This document shows, piece after piece, positions 1 through 7,915 of a stretch of DNA of 24,011 nt. Every line of letters begins with the position of its first letter. Within the stretch, counting starts at the first letter, position 1. Location of the stretch: contig DATKLX010000056.1 in NCBI GenBank assembly GCA_035542155.1, positions 1 to 24,011 of the forward strand, in the 5' to 3' direction. The stretch is from DATKLX01 sp035542155. GTDB taxonomy: Bacteria > Chloroflexota > Anaerolineae > Anaerolineales > Anaerolineaceae. The position numbers and the translations under genes are program-made. The notes under the pieces are model-generated. The model saw only the letters and a program-made list of their open reading frames with translations. It did no database searches and was not told where the DNA came from.

Positions 1-215
1 AGGTGCCGTGGACCAACAACCCCACCGAACAGGTGATTGGCAAGATGAAGATGCGCGCCCGCACGGTGCGGGGGTACAAAACCTGGTCCGGAATGACCAG
101 CGGTTTGATGGTGGCCGGGGTGGGTGTGGCTTAGCTCACCATCCTGTTTCCTGGAGGAAAACTGCCTGGGCGATTTTGCTAAATTCGCCTACCATTTTTG
201 GGACAGACACCCCGA
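1..215. mobile_element. Right end of an insertion sequence (partial)
   Basis: The window opens inside a transposase reading frame that stops at 134. About 75 bases later comes the sequence ACCATTTTTGGGACAGACACC (195-215), whose complement starts GGTGTCTGTCCC, which looks like an IS terminal repeat. The region 158-190 contains a short inverted repeat (GGCGA...TCGCC). The other end of the element and any target-site duplication lie outside the window, so the boundary is an estimate and the IS family is not assigned. Confidence 0.4.
3..134 (+). CDS. Transposase, C-terminal fragment
   Basis: This is an open frame running in from the left edge and ending at a TAG (132-134); only about 43 residues are visible. 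It begins VPWTNNPTEQVIGKMKMRAR and continues to a Gly/Val-rich C-terminus. The TNNPTE segment matches the NNxxE pattern around the last catalytic acidic residue of many DDE-type transposases, followed by the usual basic Arg/Lys-rich stretch. The 5' part is missing because of the window edge, so it cannot be said whether the whole gene is intact. No ribosome-binding site or start belongs to this fragment. The IS family is not recognised with confidence. Its position immediately before the catabolic operon suggests that mobile DNA bounds the island on this side. Confidence 0.6.
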   Translation: MPWTNNPTEQVIGKMKMRARTVRGYKTWSGMTSGLMVAGVGVA

Positions 216-225
216 GGGATTGATA

Positions 226-254
226 TTGAAATTTAAAGGACACCTTGTTATAAT
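226..254 (+). promoter_or_regulatory. Sigma70-type promoter of the plus-strand catabolic operon
   Basis: A -35 box TTGAAA (226-231) and a perfect -10 box TATAAT (249-254) are separated by 17 bases. The predicted transcription start near 261 falls inside the palindrome at 256-275. The first gene starts at 366, leaving a leader of about 105 bases. This is the best-formed promoter in the window. Confidence 0.7.
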
Positions 255-255
255 A

Positions 256-275
256 ATGTCATCCTGTAATGACAT
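256..275. promoter_or_regulatory. Probable ROK-repressor operator, copy 1
   Basis: A perfect 7-bp inverted repeat, ATGTCAT-6 nt-ATGACAT, begins one base after the -10 box and covers the predicted transcription start, the classic position for a repressor site. Its 18-bp core (257-274) matches the sequence at 4032-4049 in front of the ROK gene at 14 of 18 positions. Assigning it to the ROK protein at 4128 is inference from this sharing. Confidence 0.6.
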
Positions 276-365
276 GTGATGGATTCTCCACAGAAGTACA
301 TTCAAAAGATCGTCTTAGCCCAGCCTGAATAAAAACCCACCGTAATTTGGCAACAGGAGGAAACA

Positions 366-1226
366 ATGAAAGTTGGGATCGACAGTTATTGCTACCACCG
401 ATTTTTTGGGGAAGTCTATCCAGACCAGAGGCCACCCGCCAGGAAAATGACGATGCAGGATTTCCTGCGCCGCGCCAAAGAGCTGGACGTGGACGGGGTT
501 TCCCTGGAATCGTGTTTCTTTCCATCCTACGATGATGGCTTTTTCAAGGATCTCAAGGCGCAGTTAGATGAGTACGGTTTTGACCGCGTTTACGCCTGGG
601 GTCACCCGGACGGCCTGGAACGCGGGCAGAACTGGGAAGCATACAACGAGATGGTCGCCAGCATCCCGCGGGCGAAGGCAATCGGTGCAGACGTAATGCG
701 CGTGGTAGGCAGCAGCCTGATGTTCCGGCGCGAACCCCACGGGCCGCAGATCGAAGCCCTGACCAGGATGTTCAAACAGGCGATCAAGTTTGCCGAGGAT
801 CACGGGGTGAAGATGGCGGTCGAAAATCACATCGACTTCACCGCAGACGAGATCTTGCAACTGCTCGAAGGGGTCAACTCTCCCAACTTTGGCCTGAACT
901 TCGACACGGGCAACTTCCTCCGCCTGCTGGACGATCCGGTGCGTGGGATGGAAAGACTGGCTCCCTACGTGTTCGCCACGCACGTCAAGGACCTGATGCC
1001 GGATAAGAACGCCTCGCCGACCGACTGGTACTTCTTCGCGGGCGTCCCGGTGGGGAAAGGCCTGATCAACAACCAGAAGCTGGCCGAGCTGCTCAAGAGG
1101 GCAAATTTCCAGGGCTTCCTGGCGGTGGAAATCGACCACCCGCACACTGAATGGACCGACTACGAGGATGAGGCGGTCTCGATCAGCATCAAGGAACTGA
1201 AAAAGATCGCCGCATCTTTGAACTAA
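366..1226 (+). CDS. Sugar phosphate isomerase/epimerase, TIM barrel (AP endonuclease 2 superfamily)
   Basis: This 286-residue protein has the xylose-isomerase-like TIM-barrel fold used by sugar epimerases, inosose isomerases and 3-keto-glycoside lyases; it is expected to be cytoplasmic and divalent-metal dependent. The four likely metal ligands are visible: Glu153 (AVENH), Asp180 (NFDTGN), His206 (THVKD) and Glu255 (AVEIDH). No signal peptide is present. The ATG at 366 has a strong ribosome-binding site, AGGAGGAAACA, just upstream. It is the first gene of the operon, behind a good promoter and operator, with a Gfo/Idh oxidoreductase 42 bases downstream. That pairing is common in pathways that oxidise a sugar or polyol and then isomerise or eliminate the keto product. 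The exact substrate cannot be read from sequence. Confidence 0.85.
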   Translation: MKVGIDSYCYHRFFGEVYPDQRPPARKMTMQDFLRRAKELDVDGVSLESCFFPSYDDGFFKDLKAQLDEYGFDRVYAWGHPDGLERGQNWEAYNEMVASIPRAKAIGADVMRVVGSSLMFRREPHGPQIEALTRMFKQAIKFAEDHGVKMAVENHIDFTADEILQLLEGVNSPNFGLNFDTGNFLRLLDDPVRGMERLAPYVFATHVKDLMPDKNASPTDWYFFAGVPVGKGLINNQKLAELLKRANFQGFLAVEIDHPHTEWTDYEDEAVSISIKELKKIAASLN

Positions 1227-1268
1227 GCGAAACCCGTTATCGCGCAGTTAATGAAAGGAGAGAATCCT

Positions 1269-2432
1269 TTGAAAACCGTAAACGTGGCGATCATCGGCAC
1301 CAAGTTTATGGGGAAGGCTCACAGCAACGCATGGAGCTCCGCGCCCCGGTTCTTTGACCTGGAGCTGACACCAGTATTGAAAGTGGCCTGCGGGAAGAAC
1401 GAAAAAGGCACAGCAGATTTTGCCCGCAACTGGGGCTGGGAAGAGGTATCGACCGACTGGCGGGAGGTGGTCAAACGGCCGGACGTGGACATCGTCGACA
1501 TTTCGACGCCGACTTACCTCCACAGGGATATCGCCATCGCGGCGGCTCAAAACGGCAAGCAAATCTTTTGCGAGAAGCCGATCGCCCTGAGCTATACCCA
1601 GGCGAAGGAAATGTACGAGGCAGTCGAAAAGGCTGGGGTGCTGCACTACCTCAACCATAACTACCGGCGCACCCCGGCGGTAACCTTGGCCAAACAGATG
1701 ATCGACGAAGGGAAAATCGGGCAGATCTTCCACTGGCGAGGAGCGTATCTGCAAGATTGGATCACCGATCCGAACTTCCCGCTCACCTGGCACCTGCGCA
1801 AAGAAATGGCCGGCGCCGGCCCGCACTACGACCTCAATTCCCACAGCGTGGACCTGGCCCGTTACCTGGTTGGCGAACTGGCCGCTGTCTCAGCGATCAT
1901 GAAGCAGTTTTACGCAAAGCGGCCGCTACCCGGCACGGGCGCGGGGACGTTCAAGTCCGGATCCGGTGGCGCGGAAATGGCCGAGCAGACCGTCGAAGAC
2001 GCCTCGTTCATGGTGGCCGAATTTGAGAACGGCGCCATCGGCTCCTTCGAGGCCAGCCGCTTTGCCAGTGGACGCAAAAACTACAACTACTTCGAAATCT
2101 ACGGAAGCAAAGGGAGCCTGGCATTCGACCTCGAGCGGATGAACGAGCTGATGTATCTCGATCTGGAGGACCCATCCGACGAGCAAGGGTTCCGCACCAT
2201 CCTGGTGACCAACTCTACCCATCCCTATGTGGGGGCATGGTGGCCGCCGGGCCATATCATCGGCTACGAACACGAATTCACCCATGCCGTGGCTGATTTT
2301 CTCAAAGCTATGGCGAATGGCACGCCGATCAAGCCCAACTTCTTGGACGGCATGAAGATCATGCAGGTCCTGGAAGCAGGCCTGCTGTCCGCCTCGACCG
2401 GTCGCAAGGTTGCCGTAAGCGAAATCCAATGA
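1269..2432 (+). CDS. Gfo/Idh/MocA family NAD(P)-dependent oxidoreductase
   Basis: This is a 387-residue cytoplasmic dehydrogenase of the Gfo/Idh/MocA family. The N-terminal Rossmann domain starts VNVAIIGTKFMG; the first glycine-motif position is a Thr-Lys variant of the usual GxGxxG. The CEKP motif carries the conserved Lys103, and the C-terminal domain has GPHYDLNSH with Asp188 and His192 in the usual catalytic positions. An ATG at 1251 is in frame, but the sequence AAAGGAGA (1254-1261) that would serve as ribosome-binding site lies downstream of it and is well spaced for TTG at 1269, so TTG is taken as the start. It lies between a TIM-barrel isomerase and an isomerase-like gene, consistent with oxidising a sugar or cyclitol. 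It belongs to a different subgroup from the two IolG-like proteins at 17403 and 18427. Confidence 0.88.
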   Translation: MKTVNVAIIGTKFMGKAHSNAWSSAPRFFDLELTPVLKVACGKNEKGTADFARNWGWEEVSTDWREVVKRPDVDIVDISTPTYLHRDIAIAAAQNGKQIFCEKPIALSYTQAKEMYEAVEKAGVLHYLNHNYRRTPAVTLAKQMIDEGKIGQIFHWRGAYLQDWITDPNFPLTWHLRKEMAGAGPHYDLNSHSVDLARYLVGELAAVSAIMKQFYAKRPLPGTGAGTFKSGSGGAEMAEQTVEDASFMVAEFENGAIGSFEASRFASGRKNYNYFEIYGSKGSLAFDLERMNELMYLDLEDPSDEQGFRTILVTNSTHPYVGAWWPPGHIIGYEHEFTHAVADFLKAMANGTPIKPNFLDGMKIMQVLEAGLLSASTGRKVAVSEIQ

Positions 2433-2485
2433 TCGCTACCTTCATGGTGAGCCGGCAGCACGCGGCACGATTTGATCGCAAAAAG

Positions 2486-2520
2486 GGGATGAGGCTATCT
2501 TGCGCAAGAGGCCTCATCCC
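2486..2520 (+). promoter_or_regulatory. Intercistronic stem-loop
   Basis: GGGATGAGGC (2486-2495) pairs perfectly with GCCTCATCCC (2511-2520), and the interior TCTTGCGCAAGA is itself palindromic and extends the stem. No T-run follows, so it is unlikely to be a strong intrinsic terminator. It lies between the oxidoreductase and the isomerase-like gene and may set differential mRNA stability or partial attenuation within the operon. Confidence 0.6.
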
Positions 2521-2587
2521 AAATATTTAGCCAGGCAACGATGGAAATCCGCACCAGCCCGACTGGAGATGGATTGGAGAGCAAACC

Positions 2588-3922
2588 GTGATGAAGATTC
2601 GGCTTGTGCCGCTGTATTTTCGAGACCCGCAAGATCCCGATTTTGTCAAACAGCTTGGCCATATCGCGGAGCTTTTCCAGGAGGATGCAGAGTTCCTGGA
2701 GCCGGTCGAGCTGGGCAAGAAGCTTCCGAAGAAAGCAAACGCGGTTGTTTTCCCGCAGATGCTGGGGGATGCTTACCGGCAGTTGGAAGAATTCAAAGCC
2801 ATCAGCGTGCCGATTTTGGTGATTACTTCCGAGTTTGGCACTGTTTCCATGTGGGACTGGGAAATCAACAATTACCTGGACTCCGAAGGTGTGCGCGTCC
2901 TGTCCCCCAACAGTCTGGAGCAGGCGCGGAAAATCATCAGGGCCATTGCTCTCAAGCAGGAACTCAAATCCATGAAATTCCTGGTCTACCAGGATAATCC
3001 CGGGGAAGGATTCCAGGCGGATATCTTCAAGCGCTTCTATTGGTGGGAAAAAGAGTGCGTGGAGCGGCTGGAAAGTCGTTTTGGGATCAAAGTGGTTAAA
3101 AAGAGCTTCAAAAAGCTCGGCGCCCGGGCCAAACAGATCCCCGACGAGGAAGTTGAGGCAGTTTGGGAGAGCCGGAAAGAGCGCATCCCGGTGATCAATC
3201 TCTCTCACCGCGCCATTCTCAGCGCGCTAAAGATGTACCTGGCGATCAAACACGACCTGGACGAGGATCCCAGCATCGCGGCGGCAGGGATCAACTGCCT
3301 GAACGAGTCCAGCTTTTCGGATACGACCCCTTGCCTGGCCTGGAATATCCTCTTCGAGGACCAGCGGATCGTGTGGGGCTGCGAGGCCGACCTAGTCTCG
3401 ATGATGACCGAGATGTTGATCCACAAAACGCTGGGCGTGCCGTTTATAATGACCAACCTGTACCCCTTCCTGATGGGAATGGCGGCGCTCAAGCACGAGA
3501 AGATCCCCTATTTCCCCCGGGTCGAGTCCGAACCGGAAAACCACATTTTGATGGCCCACTGTGGCTACCTGGGCGTGGTCCCCCAGTCATTCGCCACGGA
3601 CTGGAAGGTCAACGAAAAGGTGCTGGCCATCGTGGACGAGAACGCACACGCTCTGGATGCACGCCTGCGCGAAGGCGATATCACCCTGGTGAAGCTGATG
3701 CCCCCCTTTGACACGCTCTCGGTCGTTGAAGGGAAGTTGGAGTTTTACGCGCAGTTCGAAAATTCGGACTGCCGCAACGGCGCGGTGGTGCGCGTGCCGA
3801 ACGGCCCACGGTTGATGAAAGAGCTTGCTTCCCACCACTATATCCTGACAACTGGTAAAAACCTGCCCGATCTGGAATATGTGGCCCAGGTGTTTGGCCT
3901 GGACTGCCTGACCATCCATTGA
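2588..3922 (+). CDS. L-fucose/L-arabinose isomerase-like protein
   Basis: This 444-residue protein looks like the L-fucose isomerase-related family (COG2407 type), whose better-known relatives interconvert aldoses and ketoses in the cytoplasm. Visible family marks are AAGINCLNE (about 237-245), SFSDTTPC, GCEADLVSMMTEML with the CEAD acidic motif, and AHCGY in the C-terminal half. The N-terminal half is the less conserved alpha/beta region. The start is GTG at 2588, seven bases after GGAGA; an ATG follows immediately at 2591 and is equally possible. It is separated from the upstream oxidoreductase by 155 bases containing a hairpin and is followed by the ROK promoter region. The actual substrate is unknown; members of this family are often annotated only as 'fucose isomerase-like', and some may not be isomerases. 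Confidence 0.7.
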   Translation: MMKIRLVPLYFRDPQDPDFVKQLGHIAELFQEDAEFLEPVELGKKLPKKANAVVFPQMLGDAYRQLEEFKAISVPILVITSEFGTVSMWDWEINNYLDSEGVRVLSPNSLEQARKIIRAIALKQELKSMKFLVYQDNPGEGFQADIFKRFYWWEKECVERLESRFGIKVVKKSFKKLGARAKQIPDEEVEAVWESRKERIPVINLSHRAILSALKMYLAIKHDLDEDPSIAAAGINCLNESSFSDTTPCLAWNILFEDQRIVWGCEADLVSMMTEMLIHKTLGVPFIMTNLYPFLMGMAALKHEKIPYFPRVESEPENHILMAHCGYLGVVPQSFATDWKVNEKVLAIVDENAHALDARLREGDITLVKLMPPFDTLSVVEGKLEFYAQFENSDCRNGAVVRVPNGPRLMKELASHHYILTTGKNLPDLEYVAQVFGLDCLTIH

Positions 3923-3977
3923 GACGGCATCTTTTGTTATAAAAAGTTATAAGTATGTAATTGTTGCGCAAAACATA

Positions 3978-4005
3978 TTGACTTTTTATGATAAGTTGCT
4001 ACAAT
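3978..4005 (+). promoter_or_regulatory. Promoter of the ROK regulator gene
   Basis: TTGACT (3978-3983) and TACAAT (4000-4005) are 16 bases apart in an AT-rich stretch (about 3930-4060) that contrasts with the GC-rich genes around it. The predicted start, near 4012, lies about 20 bases upstream of the operator copy at 4031-4050. Just upstream is a direct repeat GTTATA-AAAA-GTTATA (around 3936-3951) of unknown meaning. Confidence 0.6.
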
Positions 4006-4030
4006 TTTATGGATCCTTTCTTCGAAAATT

Positions 4031-4050
4031 GTGTCATCTGGTGATGATAA
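4031..4050. promoter_or_regulatory. Probable ROK-repressor operator, copy 2
   Basis: The sequence TGTCATCTGGTGATGATA (4032-4049) is an imperfect palindrome with TGTCAT and ATGATA arms. It agrees at 14 of 18 positions with TGTCATCCTGTAATGACA at 257-274. Its place just downstream of the promoter of the ROK gene fits autorepression. The regulator assignment is inference. Confidence 0.55.
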
Positions 4051-4127
4051 ATTCAATAGGTTTGCAGCCGCAAATACTGTTGAACGGAACCGCCTGTTTC
4101 AGATCTTGAGGACCTGAGCACATCGAT

Positions 4128-5414
4128 ATGCGCAACTCCTATCTGATGGAACGAAATCTGGTGGGTCGGCACGATTCTGGGCCTGCATCCCTGATCGAAA
4201 AAAGGATGCAGGTGGTGCCGCATCTCAGAGTGACGCCGCTGGAGATCGAGCTGATTGGCAAGATTCGCAGGGCGGGTGAAATCACCAAAGCGGATCTGGT
4301 ATCAAACACCATTTACTCACGGTCCAAGATCAGCAGTTGTATTGCAGGCCTGGTAAATAGAAAATTTATCAAGCCTGCCGGTGCTGGCGGTTACACAGGC
4401 GGCCGGCGGTCGGTTAAATTTAGCGTGAACGGCGATCTTGGCCTGGTAGCGGGGGTTGATATTGGCGCAACCAGCATCGATATCGTCCTGGCGGACTTAT
4501 CGGGGAAGATCTGCGCGCGCTACGGAGAGCCGGCCAGCATTCGGGAGGGCCCGGTGGCAGTCCTCGACCGGGTGTGCGTCCTCCTGGACCAGATGATCGG
4601 CGGGATCGGCTGGAAGACGGATCACCTGTTTGGAATCGGGATCGGGGTCCCGGGACCGGTCGATTTTATGTTGGGCACGGTATTTTCACCCCCGATCATG
4701 CCCGGCTGGGACAGCTTCCCCATCGTCCAGACCGTCCAGGATCGCTATCCGATAGCCAGGGCCGTCGTGGATAACGACGTCAACGTGATGGCCCTCGGCG
4801 AAAAGTACCGCGGGCTGGGAAAAGAACTCCAGAATTTTATTTTTGTGAAAATCGGCACCGGCATTGGCGCGGGGATCATCTGCAGCGGTGAGATTTACCG
4901 CGGGAATAACGGCTGCGCGGGCGACATCGGCCATATTTCGGTGAAGAAGGACGGCCCCCTTTGTCCCTGCGGGAACAGCGGATGCCTGGAAGCGATGGCG
5001 GCGGGTCCGGCGATCGCCGAGCGCGGAGTGAAAGCAGCCCTGGATGGCAGCAGCCCCATTCTGAAGAAACATTATGACACCAACGGCGGCAGGCTGCGAG
5101 CCGAGGACGTGGGACTGGCGGCGGGTGAGGGGGATGCGGCCTCAATCGAGATCATCCGCAGTAGCGGGCAGATGATCGGCGATGTGCTCGCCGGCCTGGT
5201 GAACTTTTATAACCCCGGGATGATCGTCATCGCGGGTGGGGTCAGCAACCTCGGGAACCTGCTGCTTTCCTCGATCCGCCAGGCGGTTTTGAGCCGTTCT
5301 TTGCCGCTGGCCACGCGCGATCTGCAAATCGTTTTTTCCGCTATCGGCGCGGACGCGGGTGTGGTCGGAGCCATGATGCTGGCTATCGAAAACGTATTTT
5401 TGGTGAACGCATGA
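4128..5414 (+). CDS. ROK family transcriptional regulator (NagC/XylR-like)
   Basis: This 428-residue protein has an N-terminal winged helix-turn-helix (about 36-84) joined to a sugar-kinase-like ROK domain. The ROK part shows the phosphate loop GVDIGATSIDIVLADLSG (109-126), GVPGPVDF, VDNDVNVMALGE with DNDVN at 215-219, GTGIGAGI (243-250), and the zinc-binding CPCGNSGCLE (Cys279, 281, 286, with His269 of DIGHI). This is the usual ROK repressor layout: a sugar ligand binds the C-terminal domain and releases DNA. The start is uncertain: ATG 4128 has only a weak upstream GAGG, and in-frame ATGs at 4146 and 4206 are no better. It has its own promoter and an operator-like palindrome also found in front of the operon, so it probably represses both. 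It sits mid-cluster between an isomerase-like and an epimerase gene. Confidence 0.9.
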   Translation: MRNSYLMERNLVGRHDSGPASLIEKRMQVVPHLRVTPLEIELIGKIRRAGEITKADLVSNTIYSRSKISSCIAGLVNRKFIKPAGAGGYTGGRRSVKFSVNGDLGLVAGVDIGATSIDIVLADLSGKICARYGEPASIREGPVAVLDRVCVLLDQMIGGIGWKTDHLFGIGIGVPGPVDFMLGTVFSPPIMPGWDSFPIVQTVQDRYPIARAVVDNDVNVMALGEKYRGLGKELQNFIFVKIGTGIGAGIICSGEIYRGNNGCAGDIGHISVKKDGPLCPCGNSGCLEAMAAGPAIAERGVKAALDGSSPILKKHYDTNGGRLRAEDVGLAAGEGDAASIEIIRSSGQMIGDVLAGLVNFYNPGMIVIAGGVSNLGNLLLSSIRQAVLSRSLPLATRDLQIVFSAIGADAGVVGAMMLAIENVFLVNA

Positions 5415-5448
5415 GAGAGTCGCGTTCACCTTTCGAAAGGATTTTTTC

Positions 5449-6300
5449 ATGAAGTTCGGCGTCAATACTTTTGTATGGGTTTCCCCATTCACTTCCCGAA
5501 ATGTAGAAGAGCTGGCGTGCAAGGCCAGGCAATTCGGATTTGACCTCCTCGAGCTGGCCATCGAGGGCACCGAGGAGATCGATTTGAGAGTGGTCAAGGA
5601 GGTTTTAGTCCGCTATCAACTGGAGACGATCGTTTGTGGGGCGTTTGGGCCCGAGCGAAATATCTGCAGCGACGATCTCAGGGTTCGTGAGAACGCCAAA
5701 CGATACATCCGCTGGTTGATCGACGCCGCCGAGGAATTGGGCTCGCCGACGGTTGCCGGGCCGATGTACTCCTATGTGGGGAAATCCCACCTGGAAGACC
5801 CCGCCGCCCGCCAGGTGGAATGGGATCTATCCGCAGCCGGGATCCGCGAAATGGCAGATTACGCTGCCCCCAAAGGGATCCGGCTGGCCCTGGAGCCGCT
5901 CAACCGCTTCGAGACGGACATGATCAACACGGTTTCCCAGGGATTAACATACCTGCAGGATGTAAACCGGGAGAACGTCGGCCTGCACCTGGATACGTTT
6001 CACATGCACCTGGAAGAAAAATCCAGTCCGGAAGCCATCCGCGCGGCCGGATCGAAAATTTATCACTTTCACGCCTGTGAAAACGATCGCGGGGTAGCCG
6101 GAACAGGCCAGGTTCACTGGAAAGAAATCGCCAGCGCCCTGCATGAGGTGGGATATCCCGGACCGGTCGTGATCGAATCTTTCACTCCTGATGTCAAAGA
6201 GATCGCCAGAGCCGTATGCATCTGGCGAGAGATCGCCCCCAGCCAGGACGCGGTCGCAGGGCAGGGTTTGAAGTTTTTGAGATCTCTTTTGGCTGAATAA
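5449..6300 (+). CDS. D-tagatose/D-psicose 3-epimerase-type sugar epimerase
   Basis: This 283-residue TIM-barrel protein belongs to the ketose 3-epimerase branch of the superfamily. The four metal ligands are Glu149 (ALEPLNRFE), Asp182 (LHLDTFHMHLEE), His208 (YHFHAC) and Glu243 (VVIESF). They are spaced exactly as in the characterised D-tagatose 3-epimerase of Pseudomonas cichorii (Glu152, Asp185, His211, Glu246), each shifted by three. The loop ENDRGVAGTGQVHW is also typical. Such enzymes invert C3 of ketoses such as fructose, tagatose or ribulose. The ATG at 5449 follows the ribosome-binding site GAAAGGA. It lies 34 bases after the ROK gene and 30 before the transporter ATPase. Of the TIM barrels here it has the clearest enzyme-family assignment; the precise ketose is not known. 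Confidence 0.85.
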   Translation: MKFGVNTFVWVSPFTSRNVEELACKARQFGFDLLELAIEGTEEIDLRVVKEVLVRYQLETIVCGAFGPERNICSDDLRVRENAKRYIRWLIDAAEELGSPTVAGPMYSYVGKSHLEDPAARQVEWDLSAAGIREMADYAAPKGIRLALEPLNRFETDMINTVSQGLTYLQDVNRENVGLHLDTFHMHLEEKSSPEAIRAAGSKIYHFHACENDRGVAGTGQVHWKEIASALHEVGYPGPVVIESFTPDVKEIARAVCIWREIAPSQDAVAGQGLKFLRSLLAE

Positions 6301-6330
6301 GCCAGAAAGAAGTTGTTTGAGGAGCGCCCG

Positions 6331-7914
6331 ATGGTAGATGAATATATCCAGGGGAAAAATGGGAAAACCGCCGATAAGCAGCCGGTTCTGGAGGTACGCA
6401 ATATCATCAAGCGTTTCCCGGGTGTTCTGGCATTAAATGACGTTTCCATGAAATTTCTGCCGGGGGAGGTCCACGCAGTCGTCGGGGAAAACGGGGCAGG
6501 GAAAACGACCTTGATGAAGATACTGGTAGGAGCCTATAAACCCGACAGCGGCGAGATCCTGCTACAAGGCGAAAAAGTTGCCTTTGACCACCCGGTCGAA
6601 GCCCAGGCGAAGGGTCTCAGTATCGTTTACCAGGAGTTCAACCTCCTGCCGGAGCGGACCGTTGCCCAGAATATCTTTCTGGGCCGCGAGCCGTCCCGTC
6701 TGGGGCTGATAGACTTCCGGCGGTTGAATAAAATGGCGGAGGATGTGCTCAAGGAAGTCGGGGCCGAAAAAATGTTTTCGCCATCTGCGCCGGTTAGTTC
6801 TCTTTCGGTCGCCGAACAGCAGATGGTCGAGATCGCCAAGGCGATCTCGCTGGACGCCAAGGTGCTGATCATGGACGAGCCCACCGCCGCATTGACCGTT
6901 ACGGAAGTCCAGATGCTCTCCGACCTGGTCAACCGTCTCAAGGGGCGTGGGATGGCGATTATCTTCATCTCCCACCGCCTGAAAGAGGTATTCGATATCG
7001 CCGAAACCATCACGGTTCTGAAGGATGGCAGCCTGGTCGGGACGGTAAAGACGAAAGATGTTCAGCCGGGTGACATCGTGGCCATGATGGTGGGCCATGC
7101 GTTGGATCATTACTTCCCTCCGCTGGGAAAACCCGAAGATTTTGGGGAGGTGGTGCTCAGGGTCAAGGATGGATCTAACGATTTTCTGAAAGGGATCAGC
7201 TTCGAGCTGCACAAAGGTGAGGTGCTGGGAATTGCCGGGCTGCAAGGATCCGGGCGGACCGAGCTGGCGCAGGCAATTTTTGGCGTGGTCCCGTTTAAAA
7301 CCGGTACGATCGAGCTACACGGGAAACCCATCGACATCAAGACCCCAACGACGGCGATTAGGAACGGGATGGGCTTTGTCACCGAAGACCGCAAGGCTGA
7401 AGGGATCGTGCCTCAACAGCCTATCCGGGATAACATCCTCCTGACAGTCCGCTCCATCCAGCCGATTTTTGGAATGACCTATAAGGATGGGATCGGTAAG
7501 GAGCGCAAGCTGGTCTCTACGTTGGGTAAGCAGGTAGACGTGCGAACGGACTCCTACGATCGCGAAGCGCAGTTCCTGAGTGGGGGCAACCAGCAGAAGG
7601 TGGTTCTGGCGAAGTGGCTCGCTTCAGATGCCGATGTGTTTATTTTTGATGAACCTACTCGAGGCATCGATGTGGAATCCAAGGCGAGCATTCACGACAT
7701 GATTCGCGATCTGACCAATAAGGGGACTGCCGTCCTGATGATCTCATCGGAGCTGCCGGAGATTATCGGGATGAGCGACCGAATCCTGGTGATGTGGGAT
7801 GGAAAAATTGCTGGAGAGCTCCCGGCGAAGTCCGGTGAGCAAGAAATTATGATGGTAGCAACCGGTCATCCCGAACAGGTCGATGAACAATCGTTAACGG
7901 GACGAAAGGAATAA
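6331..7914 (+). CDS. CUT2 sugar ABC transporter, tandem-domain ATP-binding protein (RbsA/MglA-like)
   Basis: This 527-residue protein carries two fused ATPase domains, as usual for ribose/galactose/rhamnose-type importers, and acts at the inner face of the membrane with the two permeases that follow. Domain 1 has Walker A GENGAGKTT (52-60), a YQEFNLL Q-loop, the signature-like LSVAEQQ and Walker B LIMDEPTAALT. Domain 2 has a degenerate Walker A, GLQGSGRTE, with Arg in place of Lys, plus intact LSGGNQQK and FIFDEPTRGID. This asymmetric pattern is normal for the family. An upstream in-frame TTG (6313) exists, but ATG 6331 has a GAGGAG ribosome-binding site and is preferred. The stop is one base before the first permease start, so the two are translationally linked. 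Confidence 0.95.
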   Translation: MVDEYIQGKNGKTADKQPVLEVRNIIKRFPGVLALNDVSMKFLPGEVHAVVGENGAGKTTLMKILVGAYKPDSGEILLQGEKVAFDHPVEAQAKGLSIVYQEFNLLPERTVAQNIFLGREPSRLGLIDFRRLNKMAEDVLKEVGAEKMFSPSAPVSSLSVAEQQMVEIAKAISLDAKVLIMDEPTAALTVTEVQMLSDLVNRLKGRGMAIIFISHRLKEVFDIAETITVLKDGSLVGTVKTKDVQPGDIVAMMVGHALDHYFPPLGKPEDFGEVVLRVKDGSNDFLKGISFELHKGEVLGIAGLQGSGRTELAQAIFGVVPFKTGTIELHGKPIDIKTPTTAIRNGMGFVTEDRKAEGIVPQQPIRDNILLTVRSIQPIFGMTYKDGIGKERKLVSTLGKQVDVRTDSYDREAQFLSGGNQQKVVLAKWLASDADVFIFDEPTRGIDVESKASIHDMIRDLTNKGTAVLMISSELPEIIGMSDRILVMWDGKIAGELPAKSGEQEIMMVATGHPEQVDEQSLTGRKE

Positions 7915-7915
7915 A

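Noticed and set aside
8..223. 71-codon frame at the left edge
   Set aside because: It is a shifted frame over the transposase C-terminus, whose own frame (stop at 134) has the TNNxTE motif.
2486..2520. Hairpin as end of a two-gene operon
   Set aside because: No T-run follows and no promoter was found before the next gene, so it is listed as a regulatory stem rather than a terminator.
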